A DNA stretch of 64,000 bases, from positions 1 through 64,000 of the forward strand of contig NZ_JACJLQ010000018.1 of the NCBI RefSeq assembly GCF_016902295.1. The letters run 5' to 3'. The DNA is from Bacteroides caecigallinarum. GTDB lineage: Bacteria > Bacteroidota > Bacteroidia > Bacteroidales > Bacteroidaceae. Below, in pieces: positions 25,253-32,833 of the stretch. Each line of letters opens with the position of its first letter. Positions within the stretch are counted from its first letter, which is position 1. The position numbers and the translations under genes were made by a program. The notes under the pieces were generated by a model, which saw nothing but the letters and a program-made list of their open reading frames with translations, searched no databases and was not told the origin of the DNA.

Positions 25253-25691
25253 CTCTTCTTGTTCTGCGTTTACGTTTGTTGTTGTTTTCAAGGCGATACG
25301 ACATAACATTGGCCTGTTTGTCGATTTCTTCGTAGGAGAAACATGGATTACGTCTTATCCAGTCGTTCAGGTCGTCCCGGAGTACGAATATGTTCTTGCC
25401 GTTGGGCTTGTAAACGGTAAGTTCCTTGGTGGATGTCAGCTTATAGACAAAGCTCTTGGATACTTGCAGATACGCTGCAACTTCGTCTATGTTCAGAAAA
25501 TCCTTTGCCGCATATGCTATCTTTTCCACGTTTTTCAGATGAGCCAGCAGTTCGTCCAGCTTGGCGAAACGTTGCAGGTAGTTCTCTACTCTTAATATTT
25601 CCCTCTGAAAGCCCTCCAATGTATTTCCCTCAATGAAGACACTTAGCCTTTCAATGCGGGATAGTATGATGTCCATGTCATTCTTTTTCAT
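25233..25691 (-). CDS. Helix-turn-helix (excisionase-type) DNA-binding protein
   Basis: A 152-residue protein. A helical N-terminus (about 1 to 60) is followed by a MerR/excisionase-like winged helix: FLNIDEVAAYLQVSKSFVYKLTSTKELTVYKPNGKNIFVLRDDLNDWIRRN (about 65 to 115). The tail is very basic (NNNKRKRRTRRDGNGK), typical of DNA-binding proteins. Proteins of this type act as excision factors or operon regulators in Bacteroides elements. It overlaps its paralog upstream (ATGA, 25688-25691) and the RepA-like gene downstream. Confidence 0.8.
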   Translation of the reverse strand: MKKNDMDIILSRIERLSVFIEGNTLEGFQREILRVENYLQRFAKLDELLAHLKNVEKIAYAAKDFLNIDEVAAYLQVSKSFVYKLTSTKELTVYKPNGKNIFVLRDDLNDWIRRNPCFSYEEIDKQANVMSYRLENNNKRKRRTRRDGNGKI

Positions 25692-26092
25692 AATACGTTG
25701 TTTTTAATTGCCATTTCCTGATGGGGTTTCACTTGATTTCTCAAAGCCCAGTCGCACAACTCTTTCCTGTTGAAATAGACGAGTTTGCCGTTGGGCTTGT
25801 AATGGGGGATTTGTTTGGAGGCGGTCAGCTTGTAGATGTAGCTCTCTGACAGCCCCAGATAGGCGGATGCCTCGGAAATGGTCAGCACTTCTTTGGTAAT
25901 CCACATGCGCTCCTTTATCTGACGGACAAAATTCTCTATATTGGGAATTTTATCGACTTCGCCGATTCGCTGCTCCAAGGATTGGATACGTTCGATGGGT
26001 TTCTCGGATGTCATTTTGGAAACCATGTTTTCCATCTGTCTGATATATCGGAAAACTGGACTGCTTCCACTGTTTGTTCTTCGTTGTTTCAT
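25688..26092 (-). CDS. Helix-turn-helix (excisionase-type) DNA-binding protein, paralog
   Basis: A 134-residue paralog of the next gene with the same architecture: a helical N-terminus with a possible leucine zipper (ERIQSLEQRIGEV) and the winged helix VLTISEASAYLGLSESYIYKLTASKQIPHYKPNGKLVYFNRKELCDWALRN (about 73 to 120). It is the first gene of the module and begins downstream of a region of inverted repeats (26125-26231), a plausible operator or origin. The two paralogs may work as a pair, as do the small excision proteins of CTnDOT-like elements. Confidence 0.8.
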   Translation of the reverse strand: MKQRRTNSGSSPVFRYIRQMENMVSKMTSEKPIERIQSLEQRIGEVDKIPNIENFVRQIKERMWITKEVLTISEASAYLGLSESYIYKLTASKQIPHYKPNGKLVYFNRKELCDWALRNQVKPHQEMAIKNNVL

Positions 26093-26124
26093 TTATTGCT
26101 AAAATTAAATTTGACAATAGAAGG

Positions 26125-26231
26125 TTTGCCCTCCGCAGTTATTGATTACGGAGGGCAAAGTTATGGACAGCTTCCTGATGAGCATGTTGATAGTGTTGAG
26201 TGTCAACGTTTCTATCAACACGACTCTCAAC
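26125..26231. repeat. Cluster of inverted repeats upstream of the replication and regulation module
   Basis: Two layers are seen. A perfect 11-bp inverted repeat TTTGCCCTCCG (26125-26135) and CGGAGGGCAAA (26149-26159) encloses a 13-nt loop. Next to it are interleaved GTTGA-type repeats: GTTGATAG (26186-26193) with CTATCAAC (26212-26219), GTTGAG (26195-26200) with CTCAAC (26226-26231), and GTCAAC (26202-26207) between. They lie in front of the two helix-turn-helix genes. They could be operators, a terminator for the gene to the right, or origin iterons. Confidence 0.6.
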
Positions 26232-26245
26232 AAATTTGCTTTCTT

Positions 26246-27040
26246 TTAGTCTATTTCTTTGTCTTTGATTAGCTTTATGTACCGGTCTATTGTCGCGAAG
26301 AATTTCTTTTCAGAGATACTCGGTTGTATGTCCTTTATCCTGTTAAGGGTAGAGGATAGGTCATGCTGATTGAGAAATTTCTTACCGGAAGAACTTCTGA
26401 CAAGCTGCTTTTTGGCAATGACCGATTGCCAGTCATACGGTATGATGTCGTGCATGGCGAGTTTGTCAAGTAGCAACACCAACCGTGTGTTGTTTTTCGA
26501 TGTGACCGGATTTAACATGGCTCTCTCATATCGGGTGATGACATCGTTCACATCCAGTTGTTCTATAAACAGGCCGACCTCATTGACAAGCTGTACAATG
26601 AGGCCGATTGTGTCTTTGTCAATCAATGGCTCATAGGAATCTGGCAAAGGGGGCTGTTCTGATTGACGGCTGTTTTGGAAACTTTGTATCCGGGATTTTG
26701 TTTGGAGATGTTCGGATGTATTGAATGTATCGAGCAATTTTTTAATTTGGGTTTCGTCTAAGGTGGACTGACTGAAGTATTGGCATACCAGCTTTTCATG
26801 GTTTTCCAATAGCTCTGAAACAATGCAATAATTCTTCTGATGTTCATTCTTGCTCCAAGCGTCAGTAGCATCGTGGTATTGCGTCGAATGAATAAAGTCA
26901 AGCATGAAGCGCCTGTAACATTTTCTGTGAGTTAGGACTTCAGCTTTATAAACTTCATGGGCTTGATAGACCAACCGGAATAACCCTTGTTCACCGGTTT
27001 GCGCAGGAGTCTTTCCGGCTCCGCGCATCGCTCTTTTCAA
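26246..27040 (-). CDS. Hypothetical protein of the integrase-end module
   Basis: A 264-residue protein, mostly helical and basic, without signal peptide or membrane segment. The N-terminus is rich in basic residues and glycine (MKRAMRGAGKTPAQTGEQGLF). I see no catalytic motif. It lies between the 507-residue unknown gene and the regulatory module, in the same direction, and ends just before the inverted repeats. I do not recognise it, but conserved context of integrase, two unknown genes and the helix-turn-helix pair suggests a role in integration or maintenance. Confidence 0.55.
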   Translation of the reverse strand: MKRAMRGAGKTPAQTGEQGLFRLVYQAHEVYKAEVLTHRKCYRRFMLDFIHSTQYHDATDAWSKNEHQKNYCIVSELLENHEKLVCQYFSQSTLDETQIKKLLDTFNTSEHLQTKSRIQSFQNSRQSEQPPLPDSYEPLIDKDTIGLIVQLVNEVGLFIEQLDVNDVITRYERAMLNPVTSKNNTRLVLLLDKLAMHDIIPYDWQSVIAKKQLVRSSSGKKFLNQHDLSSTLNRIKDIQPSISEKKFFATIDRYIKLIKDKEID

Positions 27041-27093
27041 AAAGAGAGAGGAGCAAAGTTAAATTCTTTGTCATTGCTTGATTGAATTTGATG

Positions 27094-28617
27094 TTAGGTA
27101 ATATATGCTTTAGCCTTTCTATCGGAGGCTGTTGCTTCCTTTTTTATTGTACAACTATTATACTCATCAGCAATTCTTTTCAATTCTATGTCATAGGTAT
27201 CCAGTTTCCCTTTACTTATGATCGACCGGAAATTGCATCTTAGGCTTTCCCGGTTTATGGGCTTGCCTTCTCGAATTTGAAAGCAGTTGGCGCATTTTGT
27301 CCAAAAGTCAAAAGGATTATCTGCTCTGAATGACAAATAAACGAAGTACATGAGTGATACCTGACTTTTTATCCATAATACAGGCCGGGTAAATACCGTT
27401 TCATCAAAAATTCCCATGAATATATCAATTGAAGTGGTTGGCGAAATATATCCGCCATTGATGAGCCCTGAAAATACCGCTTGTTTCTTTTCTTCGCTTT
27501 TGTCTGAATAGAACACCTCTTTGCCAATGTGGATAATCCGCCCTTTATTTTCCACTTTTTCTTTTGCGGTTTCTTCAATATGGTTAAATTCTTCACAGAT
27601 GGCTTTTAGTCTGGTGTCAAATCTATCCATCCACCCTAAGCGTTTAATCGAGCTGTAACCTGACTTAAAACATGCTATATGGGGAGCTTTTCCGTTGATT
27701 AGAAAACATTTTCCGCCTTTTACCCATAAATTCTTCTTGTTCCATTTGCCAAAAGCCAAATATAAAAAATATGCCAGCAAGCGTTGCTCCTTAATCCATT
27801 CGACAGGTTTTACAAACTTCGCTTTGTCAAAAATCCCATTAAAGACATCGAGCGTTGTATCAGGAGCAATATACTTGTATTTTATCAGCTCGTTGTACAT
27901 CTTGGTTATATCTTCTGGACTTTGTGGGGTATAGAAGGTCTCAATCCCACACGATGACTCTAAGGGCGAAAAGTCCACTTCTGGATAAAGGGATTTCGCG
28001 TATTCGTAGAATTTGGTCCTGTATTTAGGGATACTGCATGTGCTGATTCTATACGAGGTAGTATGGCTCCATTGTTTCTCGAAATCTACATAAATTCGTG
28101 GAAATTTGCATATAGAAGATACTGCAAATGCAATGACTCTCAGTTGTAGTGTTTTTGTATCTGGAGTTGGCTGGAAATGATTGTCCAACAGTCCGGCATC
28201 AACGGCTCTTTGCAAAAGGGTTGCTACTTGCTCATTGGCCAGCGTCTCTACCAAATCCTTGTATTGGCCTTTTTCTTCACGCTGATACTGCCTGCATATT
28301 TCAAATAATGACTGTAACCTTTTAATAGAATCAATAAGTAGTGTCACGCAAGCAGTAGGAGTTATGTCTTCCTTGTGTTTTGCCAGATACTTTTTTATTT
28401 CGTCTGTATATCCTATGCTTGTAATTTGCCGTGCAAGGGAAGGGGATGGCTCTTGGCTTATATATTGCTGTATGTCTGCCGTCCATTCCGCTAACATTAA
28501 TAACTGAGGTGTAAGAAAAGAAAAATCCAGAATAGTGTCTATGTCTATCCCATATTTTAATTCTCCCAGAATCTTGTTTATCTTGGCTACTTTTATAACG
28601 AAATCTTGTCTTGTCAT
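27094..28617 (-). CDS. Hypothetical protein with internal duplication
   Basis: A 507-residue protein without known domain names. It contains two tandem copies of a module of about 110 residues. Copy one: YIAPDTTLDVFNGIFD, KPVEWIKEQRLLAYFLYLAF, KCFLINGKAP, KSGYSSI, and FDTRLKAICEEFN. Copy two: YISPTTSIDIFMGIFD, RPVLWIKSQVSLMYFVYLSF, NCFQIREGKP, RCNFRSI, and YDIELKRIADEYN. The matching WIK, YFxYLxF and final helix show duplication and then divergence. A helical N-terminal part precedes them. The gene is 13 bp from the integrase gene, so they are probably co-transcribed. Confidence 0.65.
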   Translation of the reverse strand: MTRQDFVIKVAKINKILGELKYGIDIDTILDFSFLTPQLLMLAEWTADIQQYISQEPSPSLARQITSIGYTDEIKKYLAKHKEDITPTACVTLLIDSIKRLQSLFEICRQYQREEKGQYKDLVETLANEQVATLLQRAVDAGLLDNHFQPTPDTKTLQLRVIAFAVSSICKFPRIYVDFEKQWSHTTSYRISTCSIPKYRTKFYEYAKSLYPEVDFSPLESSCGIETFYTPQSPEDITKMYNELIKYKYIAPDTTLDVFNGIFDKAKFVKPVEWIKEQRLLAYFLYLAFGKWNKKNLWVKGGKCFLINGKAPHIACFKSGYSSIKRLGWMDRFDTRLKAICEEFNHIEETAKEKVENKGRIIHIGKEVFYSDKSEEKKQAVFSGLINGGYISPTTSIDIFMGIFDETVFTRPVLWIKSQVSLMYFVYLSFRADNPFDFWTKCANCFQIREGKPINRESLRCNFRSIISKGKLDTYDIELKRIADEYNSCTIKKEATASDRKAKAYIT

Positions 28618-28630
28618 AAATCAAATGCTG

Positions 28631-29788
28631 TTAACCGATTTCCGGAATAAGTGATACTGCGTTCTGCTTGTTCTTATCAAGAACCTTGGCATATATTTGT
28701 GTCGTGGAAAGTTCTTTGTGCCCGAGCAGTTTTGATACAGTATAGATGTCCGTGCCCAAGTCGAGCATCAGGACTGCGAAGGTATGGCGCCCGCAATGGA
28801 ATGTTAAATTTTTCTTTATTCCTGCAGTCATGCTCCATCGTTGCAACTCTACGGATGTCCAGGAGCCGTATGTGAATCCGGTAAAAACAGGATCTTCTGG
28901 ATTTCCTCTTTCTCCAAGATATTTTTCCGCTTGAGGTGAAATATCCAAATATTCCTGGCCGCCGGTCTTTTTCTGTTTGAAGATAATTCTTGTGAACTCA
29001 CCAAATTTTTGCACGTCTCCCCACAAGAGTTTTTGGATGTCGGATTTACGCAATCCAGTCAGGCAGGAAAAGAGGAACGCACGTTTAAGTACGGGATAGC
29101 GGCACGGCGTTTCCGCTAATTTTCTGACTTCCTCTAATGTCAGATAATCACGCTTGACCTCTGCATCTTTGAACCCTTCAATTCCGCGTAATGGATTGAC
29201 GGCAATAATCCTTTCATCATAAGCATGGTTGATACAGGCGCTAAGTTTTCTGAAATAGGACGCTTTCGAATTTTGAGACAGACCTTGAAACACATCACGT
29301 TCTCTGCGCGGCCCCCTGCGTTTGTGTGTGTCCTTTTCAACACTTTCTAAGAAATCTTTGAACCCCAAAATAAATTCTGGTGTAACATCTCTGAAAGTTG
29401 TTTTCTCATCGCAGTACAGCTCCAGATAACGCAAGCAACTTTGCCAGTTGCCATAGTTGCCTCTTGTATCTGGAGTATTCCGTTCTTTAACCATGTTACG
29501 GTAATATTCCAGGAATGGAGTATCCTCCTTGAATTGATGAGTGAATGTATATTCCCCGTTTTGAATCTCAATTAAACGCTTTGATTTAATTGCTTGAGCC
29601 GTTGCTAAAGTCTGTCGGTTCTGTTCCCGCTCGATAGGTGTTTTTGCTTCTATCAAGTATAATTTCAGGTATTCTTTGTGACGCTTCCCGTTTCTATATA
29701 TGTCAAGATACAGGCTGATGTTTCCATTGCTCAGCTTCTTCTCACGGAGCTTGACCGGTTCCTTTTGTGCGATAGTTTTCTTTGCCAT
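28631..29788 (-). CDS. ICE integrase, tyrosine recombinase
   Basis: A 385-residue recombinase that would cut and join the ICE ends. An N-terminal arm-binding domain (KLSNGNISLYLDIYRNGKRHKEYLKLYL) is followed by a SAM-like core-binding domain (about 100 to 210) and the catalytic domain with R in TGLRKSDIQKLLW (about 248), K in FKQKKTGGQEYLD, H-x-x-R in HCGRHTFAVLML (about 336), H in LLGHKELSTTQIYAKV and Y in the same stretch (about 366). It is the last gene before mnmE and points away from it, the usual setting of an ICE end. Length and architecture match integrases of Bacteroidales elements. Confidence 0.93.
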   Translation of the reverse strand: MAKKTIAQKEPVKLREKKLSNGNISLYLDIYRNGKRHKEYLKLYLIEAKTPIEREQNRQTLATAQAIKSKRLIEIQNGEYTFTHQFKEDTPFLEYYRNMVKERNTPDTRGNYGNWQSCLRYLELYCDEKTTFRDVTPEFILGFKDFLESVEKDTHKRRGPRRERDVFQGLSQNSKASYFRKLSACINHAYDERIIAVNPLRGIEGFKDAEVKRDYLTLEEVRKLAETPCRYPVLKRAFLFSCLTGLRKSDIQKLLWGDVQKFGEFTRIIFKQKKTGGQEYLDISPQAEKYLGERGNPEDPVFTGFTYGSWTSVELQRWSMTAGIKKNLTFHCGRHTFAVLMLDLGTDIYTVSKLLGHKELSTTQIYAKVLDKNKQNAVSLIPEIG

Positions 29789-29830
29789 GACTGTTTCCTG
29801 CTTTATTGGTTATTAAATTTTCCCTTTGTC

Positions 29831-29882
29831 GGGGGACAGTTTTTTGTCCCTCATTAATGGTCTGGGGGACAAACTGGGGACA
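29831..29882. repeat. GGGGACA repeats by the ICE end (possible arm-type integrase sites)
   Basis: GGGGGACA occurs at 29831-29838 and 29864-29871, GGGGACA at 29876-29882, and the inverted TGTCCC at 29845-29850. They lie between the integrase start and mnmE. Integrases with an arm-binding domain bind short repeats beside the core site, so these are candidates. Confidence 0.5.
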
Positions 29883-29927
29883 AAAATAAGGAAAAAATAT
29901 GTAATAACGCAGAAAACATGAAGAAAA

Positions 29928-29992
29928 AGAGAAAATACATATATCTTGAAAAGTGCCTGATAATACGCATTTTACAGATATATATTTTCTCT
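29928..29992. terminator. Long imperfect inverted repeat between integrase and mnmE
   Basis: AGAGAAAATACATATATCT (29928-29946) pairs with AGATATATATTTTCTCT (29976-29992) around a 29-nt loop that can itself pair partly (AAAAGTGC with GCATTTT). Read on the minus strand, it is followed by CTTTTTCTTC, so it may terminate mnmE transcription. Because it lies at the ICE-chromosome junction it could also be part of the attachment region. Confidence 0.45.
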
Positions 29993-30016
29993 TTTTATGA
30001 TTTTCTTTTCTTTATA

Positions 30017-31453
30017 TCACTTTCCGATGCAAAAATTCTTAAATATATTCCCAAGCACCTCATCGTTCGTTATCTCTCCGCCTACGATTTCAGCTAAGTG
30101 GAACAGACATTCACGTAAATCCTGGCTCACTAAGTCGCCGGATAAGCCTATTGACATGCCCTCCTGTACGCGGTGGATTGCTTCAAGAGCATGCGAGAGG
30201 GCTTCGTAGTGACGGACGTTGCTTACCACCACATCGTTTTGAGTCACTTCGGGCAGTGCGGCAGCTTTTACAAGGAGTTTCTGCAATTCTGTTATTCCTT
30301 CACGTTGCTTTGCGGCAATGGAAATCATTTCATAATTCATACCGGAATCTGCTGATGTTAAGATGGTTGCTCCGGACGGCTCCTTCAGACAATCAGACTG
30401 CTCAGCATTATTTACCATATCGCATTTGTTCATTACCAAGATGAGTTTTTTGCCCTCGCATCGTGGAATAACCTTGTCCTTCAACGCGTTTATCTGTGTC
30501 TCAGCTTCAGTGCTGTCTATCACCCACAGAACTATCGAAGCCTGGTCCAGTTTCTGGAAACTGCGTTCTATGCCTATGCTTTCTATGGTGTCCGATGTCT
30601 CGCGTATTCCGGCTGTATCAATAAAACGGAAAAGAATTCCTTTTATGTTCATCGTGTCTTCTATCACGTCGCGGGTAGTACCGTGAATGTCGCTCACTAT
30701 AGCACGTTCTTCGTTCAGCAGCGCATTGAGCAGGGTAGATTTACCTGCATTAGTCTCGCCGATTATTGCCACAGGAATACCGTTCTTTATCGCGTTTCCC
30801 ACGCTGAATGACTGTACAAGGCCGTTTATCACTCCTTCCACCTGTGACGCTATTTGGGACAATTCGCTACGGTCGGCAAATTCCAGTTCCTCATGGTCGC
30901 TGAAATCCAGTTCCAGTTCCATAAGGGAGGTGAGATGCAATAGTTTTTCCCTTAACTGCGACAGTTCACGGCTGAATCCTCCGCGCATCTGGTTCATTGC
31001 CATGCGGTGCGATGCTGCCGATGTTGATGCTATAAGGTCTGCTACGGCTTCTGCCTGGCTTAGGTCCATCTTGCCGTTCAGGAATGCCCTCTGTGTGAAT
31101 TCTCCCGGTCCTGCGGCACGACAGCCGTTCTTTATCAACAGTTGCATTACCTGTTGCAGTATATATGATGAGCCATGACATGAAATTTCCGTTGAGTCTT
31201 CACCTGTATATGAATGTGGTCCGCGGAAAAGACTTACCAATACCTCATCTACTATCTCACTGTTTTCTCCGTTGATGTGTCCGAAAGTCAGTGTATATGG
31301 TTTGCGCCCGGATAGGGTAGGACCACTTGCCGGAGTGAATATCTTGTCCGTTATGGTTATTGCTTCCTTTCCTGACACTCTGATTGTCCCTATCGCTCCT
31401 CCCTGTGCCGTCGCTATGGCACATATTGTGTCATCTGTGTATAGAATGTTCAT
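30017..31453 (-). CDS. mnmE: tRNA modification GTPase MnmE
   Basis: A 478-residue GTPase that, with MnmG, modifies the wobble uridine of several tRNAs. The N-terminal folate-binding domain (TICAIATAQGGAIGTIRVSG) is followed by helical regions enclosing the GTPase domain: G1 GETNAGKST, G3 DTAG and G4 NKCD. The C-terminus ends FCIGK, carrying the conserved cysteine of the C-(I/L/V)-G-K motif, so the gene is complete even though an ICE abuts it. The last codons lie at 30017, 24 bp beyond the long inverted repeat. Confidence 0.97.
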   Translation of the reverse strand: MNILYTDDTICAIATAQGGAIGTIRVSGKEAITITDKIFTPASGPTLSGRKPYTLTFGHINGENSEIVDEVLVSLFRGPHSYTGEDSTEISCHGSSYILQQVMQLLIKNGCRAAGPGEFTQRAFLNGKMDLSQAEAVADLIASTSAASHRMAMNQMRGGFSRELSQLREKLLHLTSLMELELDFSDHEELEFADRSELSQIASQVEGVINGLVQSFSVGNAIKNGIPVAIIGETNAGKSTLLNALLNEERAIVSDIHGTTRDVIEDTMNIKGILFRFIDTAGIRETSDTIESIGIERSFQKLDQASIVLWVIDSTEAETQINALKDKVIPRCEGKKLILVMNKCDMVNNAEQSDCLKEPSGATILTSADSGMNYEMISIAAKQREGITELQKLLVKAAALPEVTQNDVVVSNVRHYEALSHALEAIHRVQEGMSIGLSGDLVSQDLRECLFHLAEIVGGEITNDEVLGNIFKNFCIGK

Positions 31454-31463
31454 CTTTATTGAA

Positions 31464-31949
31464 TCAGTATAAATTTTTTACTATCATTTCCACGACCTTT
31501 TCCAAGTATATGCGGTCTGTATCGTCGAAAGTGTTCAGTTCGTCACTGTCTATGTCCAGAACTCCTACTACGTTCCCGTCGCTTATCATCGGTACTACTA
31601 TTTCCGAGCGCGACAGCGAGCTGCAGGCTATGTGTCCCGGAAACTTGTCCACGTCCGCCACCACCTGTGTCTTTGCTTCAGCCCATGCCGTACCGCAAAC
31701 TCCTCTGCCTTTTCTGATGCGATAGCAAGCCACAGAGCCCTGAAACGGACCGAGATGGAGTTCTCCATTGTCTATAAGATAAAATCCTGTCCAGAAGAAG
31801 CCGAATGCCTCCTTAAGTGCCGCCGTAGTGTTGGCTAATACACTGATGATGTTTTTCTCGTCCTCTATCAGACGTGAGTATTGTTCAATGAAGCGTAAGT
31901 ATTTTTCCTCTTTGCTGATATTCTTTTCCTGTACGAAACTTTCTTCCAT
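31464..31949 (-). CDS. msrC: Free methionine-R-sulfoxide reductase (GAF domain)
   Basis: A 161-residue GAF-domain protein. The cysteines of fRMsr enzymes are present: VACYRIRKGRGVCGTAWAEAKTQVV and FPGHIACSSLSRSEIVVP. The enzyme reduces free methionine-R-sulfoxide in the cytoplasm as part of oxidative-stress defence. Its start codon shares a base with the stop of mnmE's upstream partner (TAATG at 31949), and it is 10 bp from mnmE, so it belongs to a co-transcribed run. Confidence 0.9.
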   Translation of the reverse strand: MEESFVQEKNISKEEKYLRFIEQYSRLIEDEKNIISVLANTTAALKEAFGFFWTGFYLIDNGELHLGPFQGSVACYRIRKGRGVCGTAWAEAKTQVVADVDKFPGHIACSSLSRSEIVVPMISDGNVVGVLDIDSDELNTFDDTDRIYLEKVVEMIVKNLY

Positions 31950-32827
31950 TATATTCTTTCCAAAACAAGTTTAATCAAATCGTCTATCTGGTTTTTATAT
32001 CCCGTGTCGGCTTCCTTTGCTACGCGGTTGGCTATCACCATACATACTGTCGTGGCTTTGTGTCCCATGAGTCTTGCCAGTCCTGCAAGTGCCGAGCTTT
32101 CCATCTCGAAATTGGTTATCCTGCGTCCGTCGTATTCGAAACTTTCTATTTTCTCGTTCTGGTGCGGATCTGCCAGCGGTACACGCAGTTTCCTTCCCTG
32201 CGGACCGAAGAAACCGCCGCAAGCCACCGTGATGCCTCTCACCATGTCTCCGCCTGCTATGCGCTCTACCATTTCCTCGTTGGCGTGAATGGCATATGGG
32301 GCAGGGGAGCACATATTTCCTGACCATCCGAGGTGATTAAGTAATGCCCGTTCCAGTGGCAGGTCGCACACGGCGTTCCGTCCTTCATAGAAGTTCAGCA
32401 GTCCGTCGAATCCTACTGATATTTCCGAGCAGATGAATGTTCCCACGGGAGTGTTTGGCTGCAATCCTCCGCATGTCCCTATTCTCACCAGTTCCAGCGA
32501 TTTCAGCTCATCCTTCTCGTATCTTGTCCTGAAGTCTATGTTCGCAAGGGCGTCCAGCTCGTTCATCACTATGTCGATATTGTCGCATCCTATGCCTGTC
32601 GAGACCACGGTTATCCTCTTGCCTTTGTATGTGCCGGTTATGGTTCTGAATTCCCTGTTTTCCACCTCACATTCTTTGCTGTCGAAGTGCGATGCCACCG
32701 TTGCCACACGTCCGGGGTCTCCCACCAATATTACCTTCCCTGCCAGCTGTTCCGGTTTCAGATGCAGATGGAACACCGATCCGTCTTCATTTATAATCAG
32801 TTCCGAAGGAGCAAAATATTCTTTCAT
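31949..32827 (-). CDS. Nucleoside phosphorylase (uridine phosphorylase-like)
   Basis: A 292-residue phosphorylase of the purine nucleoside/uridine phosphorylase family. Motifs include VILVGDPGRVATVAS (phosphate-binding), STGIGCDNIDIVMNEL, VRIGTCGGLQP, and NFEMESSALAGLARL containing the glutamate and methionine that hold the ribose. These place it among Bacteroidales uridine phosphorylase-like enzymes for nucleoside salvage. It overlaps msrC by one base and lies 6 bp downstream of the TPR gene, so all four genes through mnmE form one operon. Confidence 0.88.
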   Translation of the reverse strand: MKEYFAPSELIINEDGSVFHLHLKPEQLAGKVILVGDPGRVATVASHFDSKECEVENREFRTITGTYKGKRITVVSTGIGCDNIDIVMNELDALANIDFRTRYEKDELKSLELVRIGTCGGLQPNTPVGTFICSEISVGFDGLLNFYEGRNAVCDLPLERALLNHLGWSGNMCSPAPYAIHANEEMVERIAGGDMVRGITVACGGFFGPQGRKLRVPLADPHQNEKIESFEYDGRRITNFEMESSALAGLARLMGHKATTVCMVIANRVAKEADTGYKNQIDDLIKLVLERI

Positions 32828-32833
32828 AGGCGT

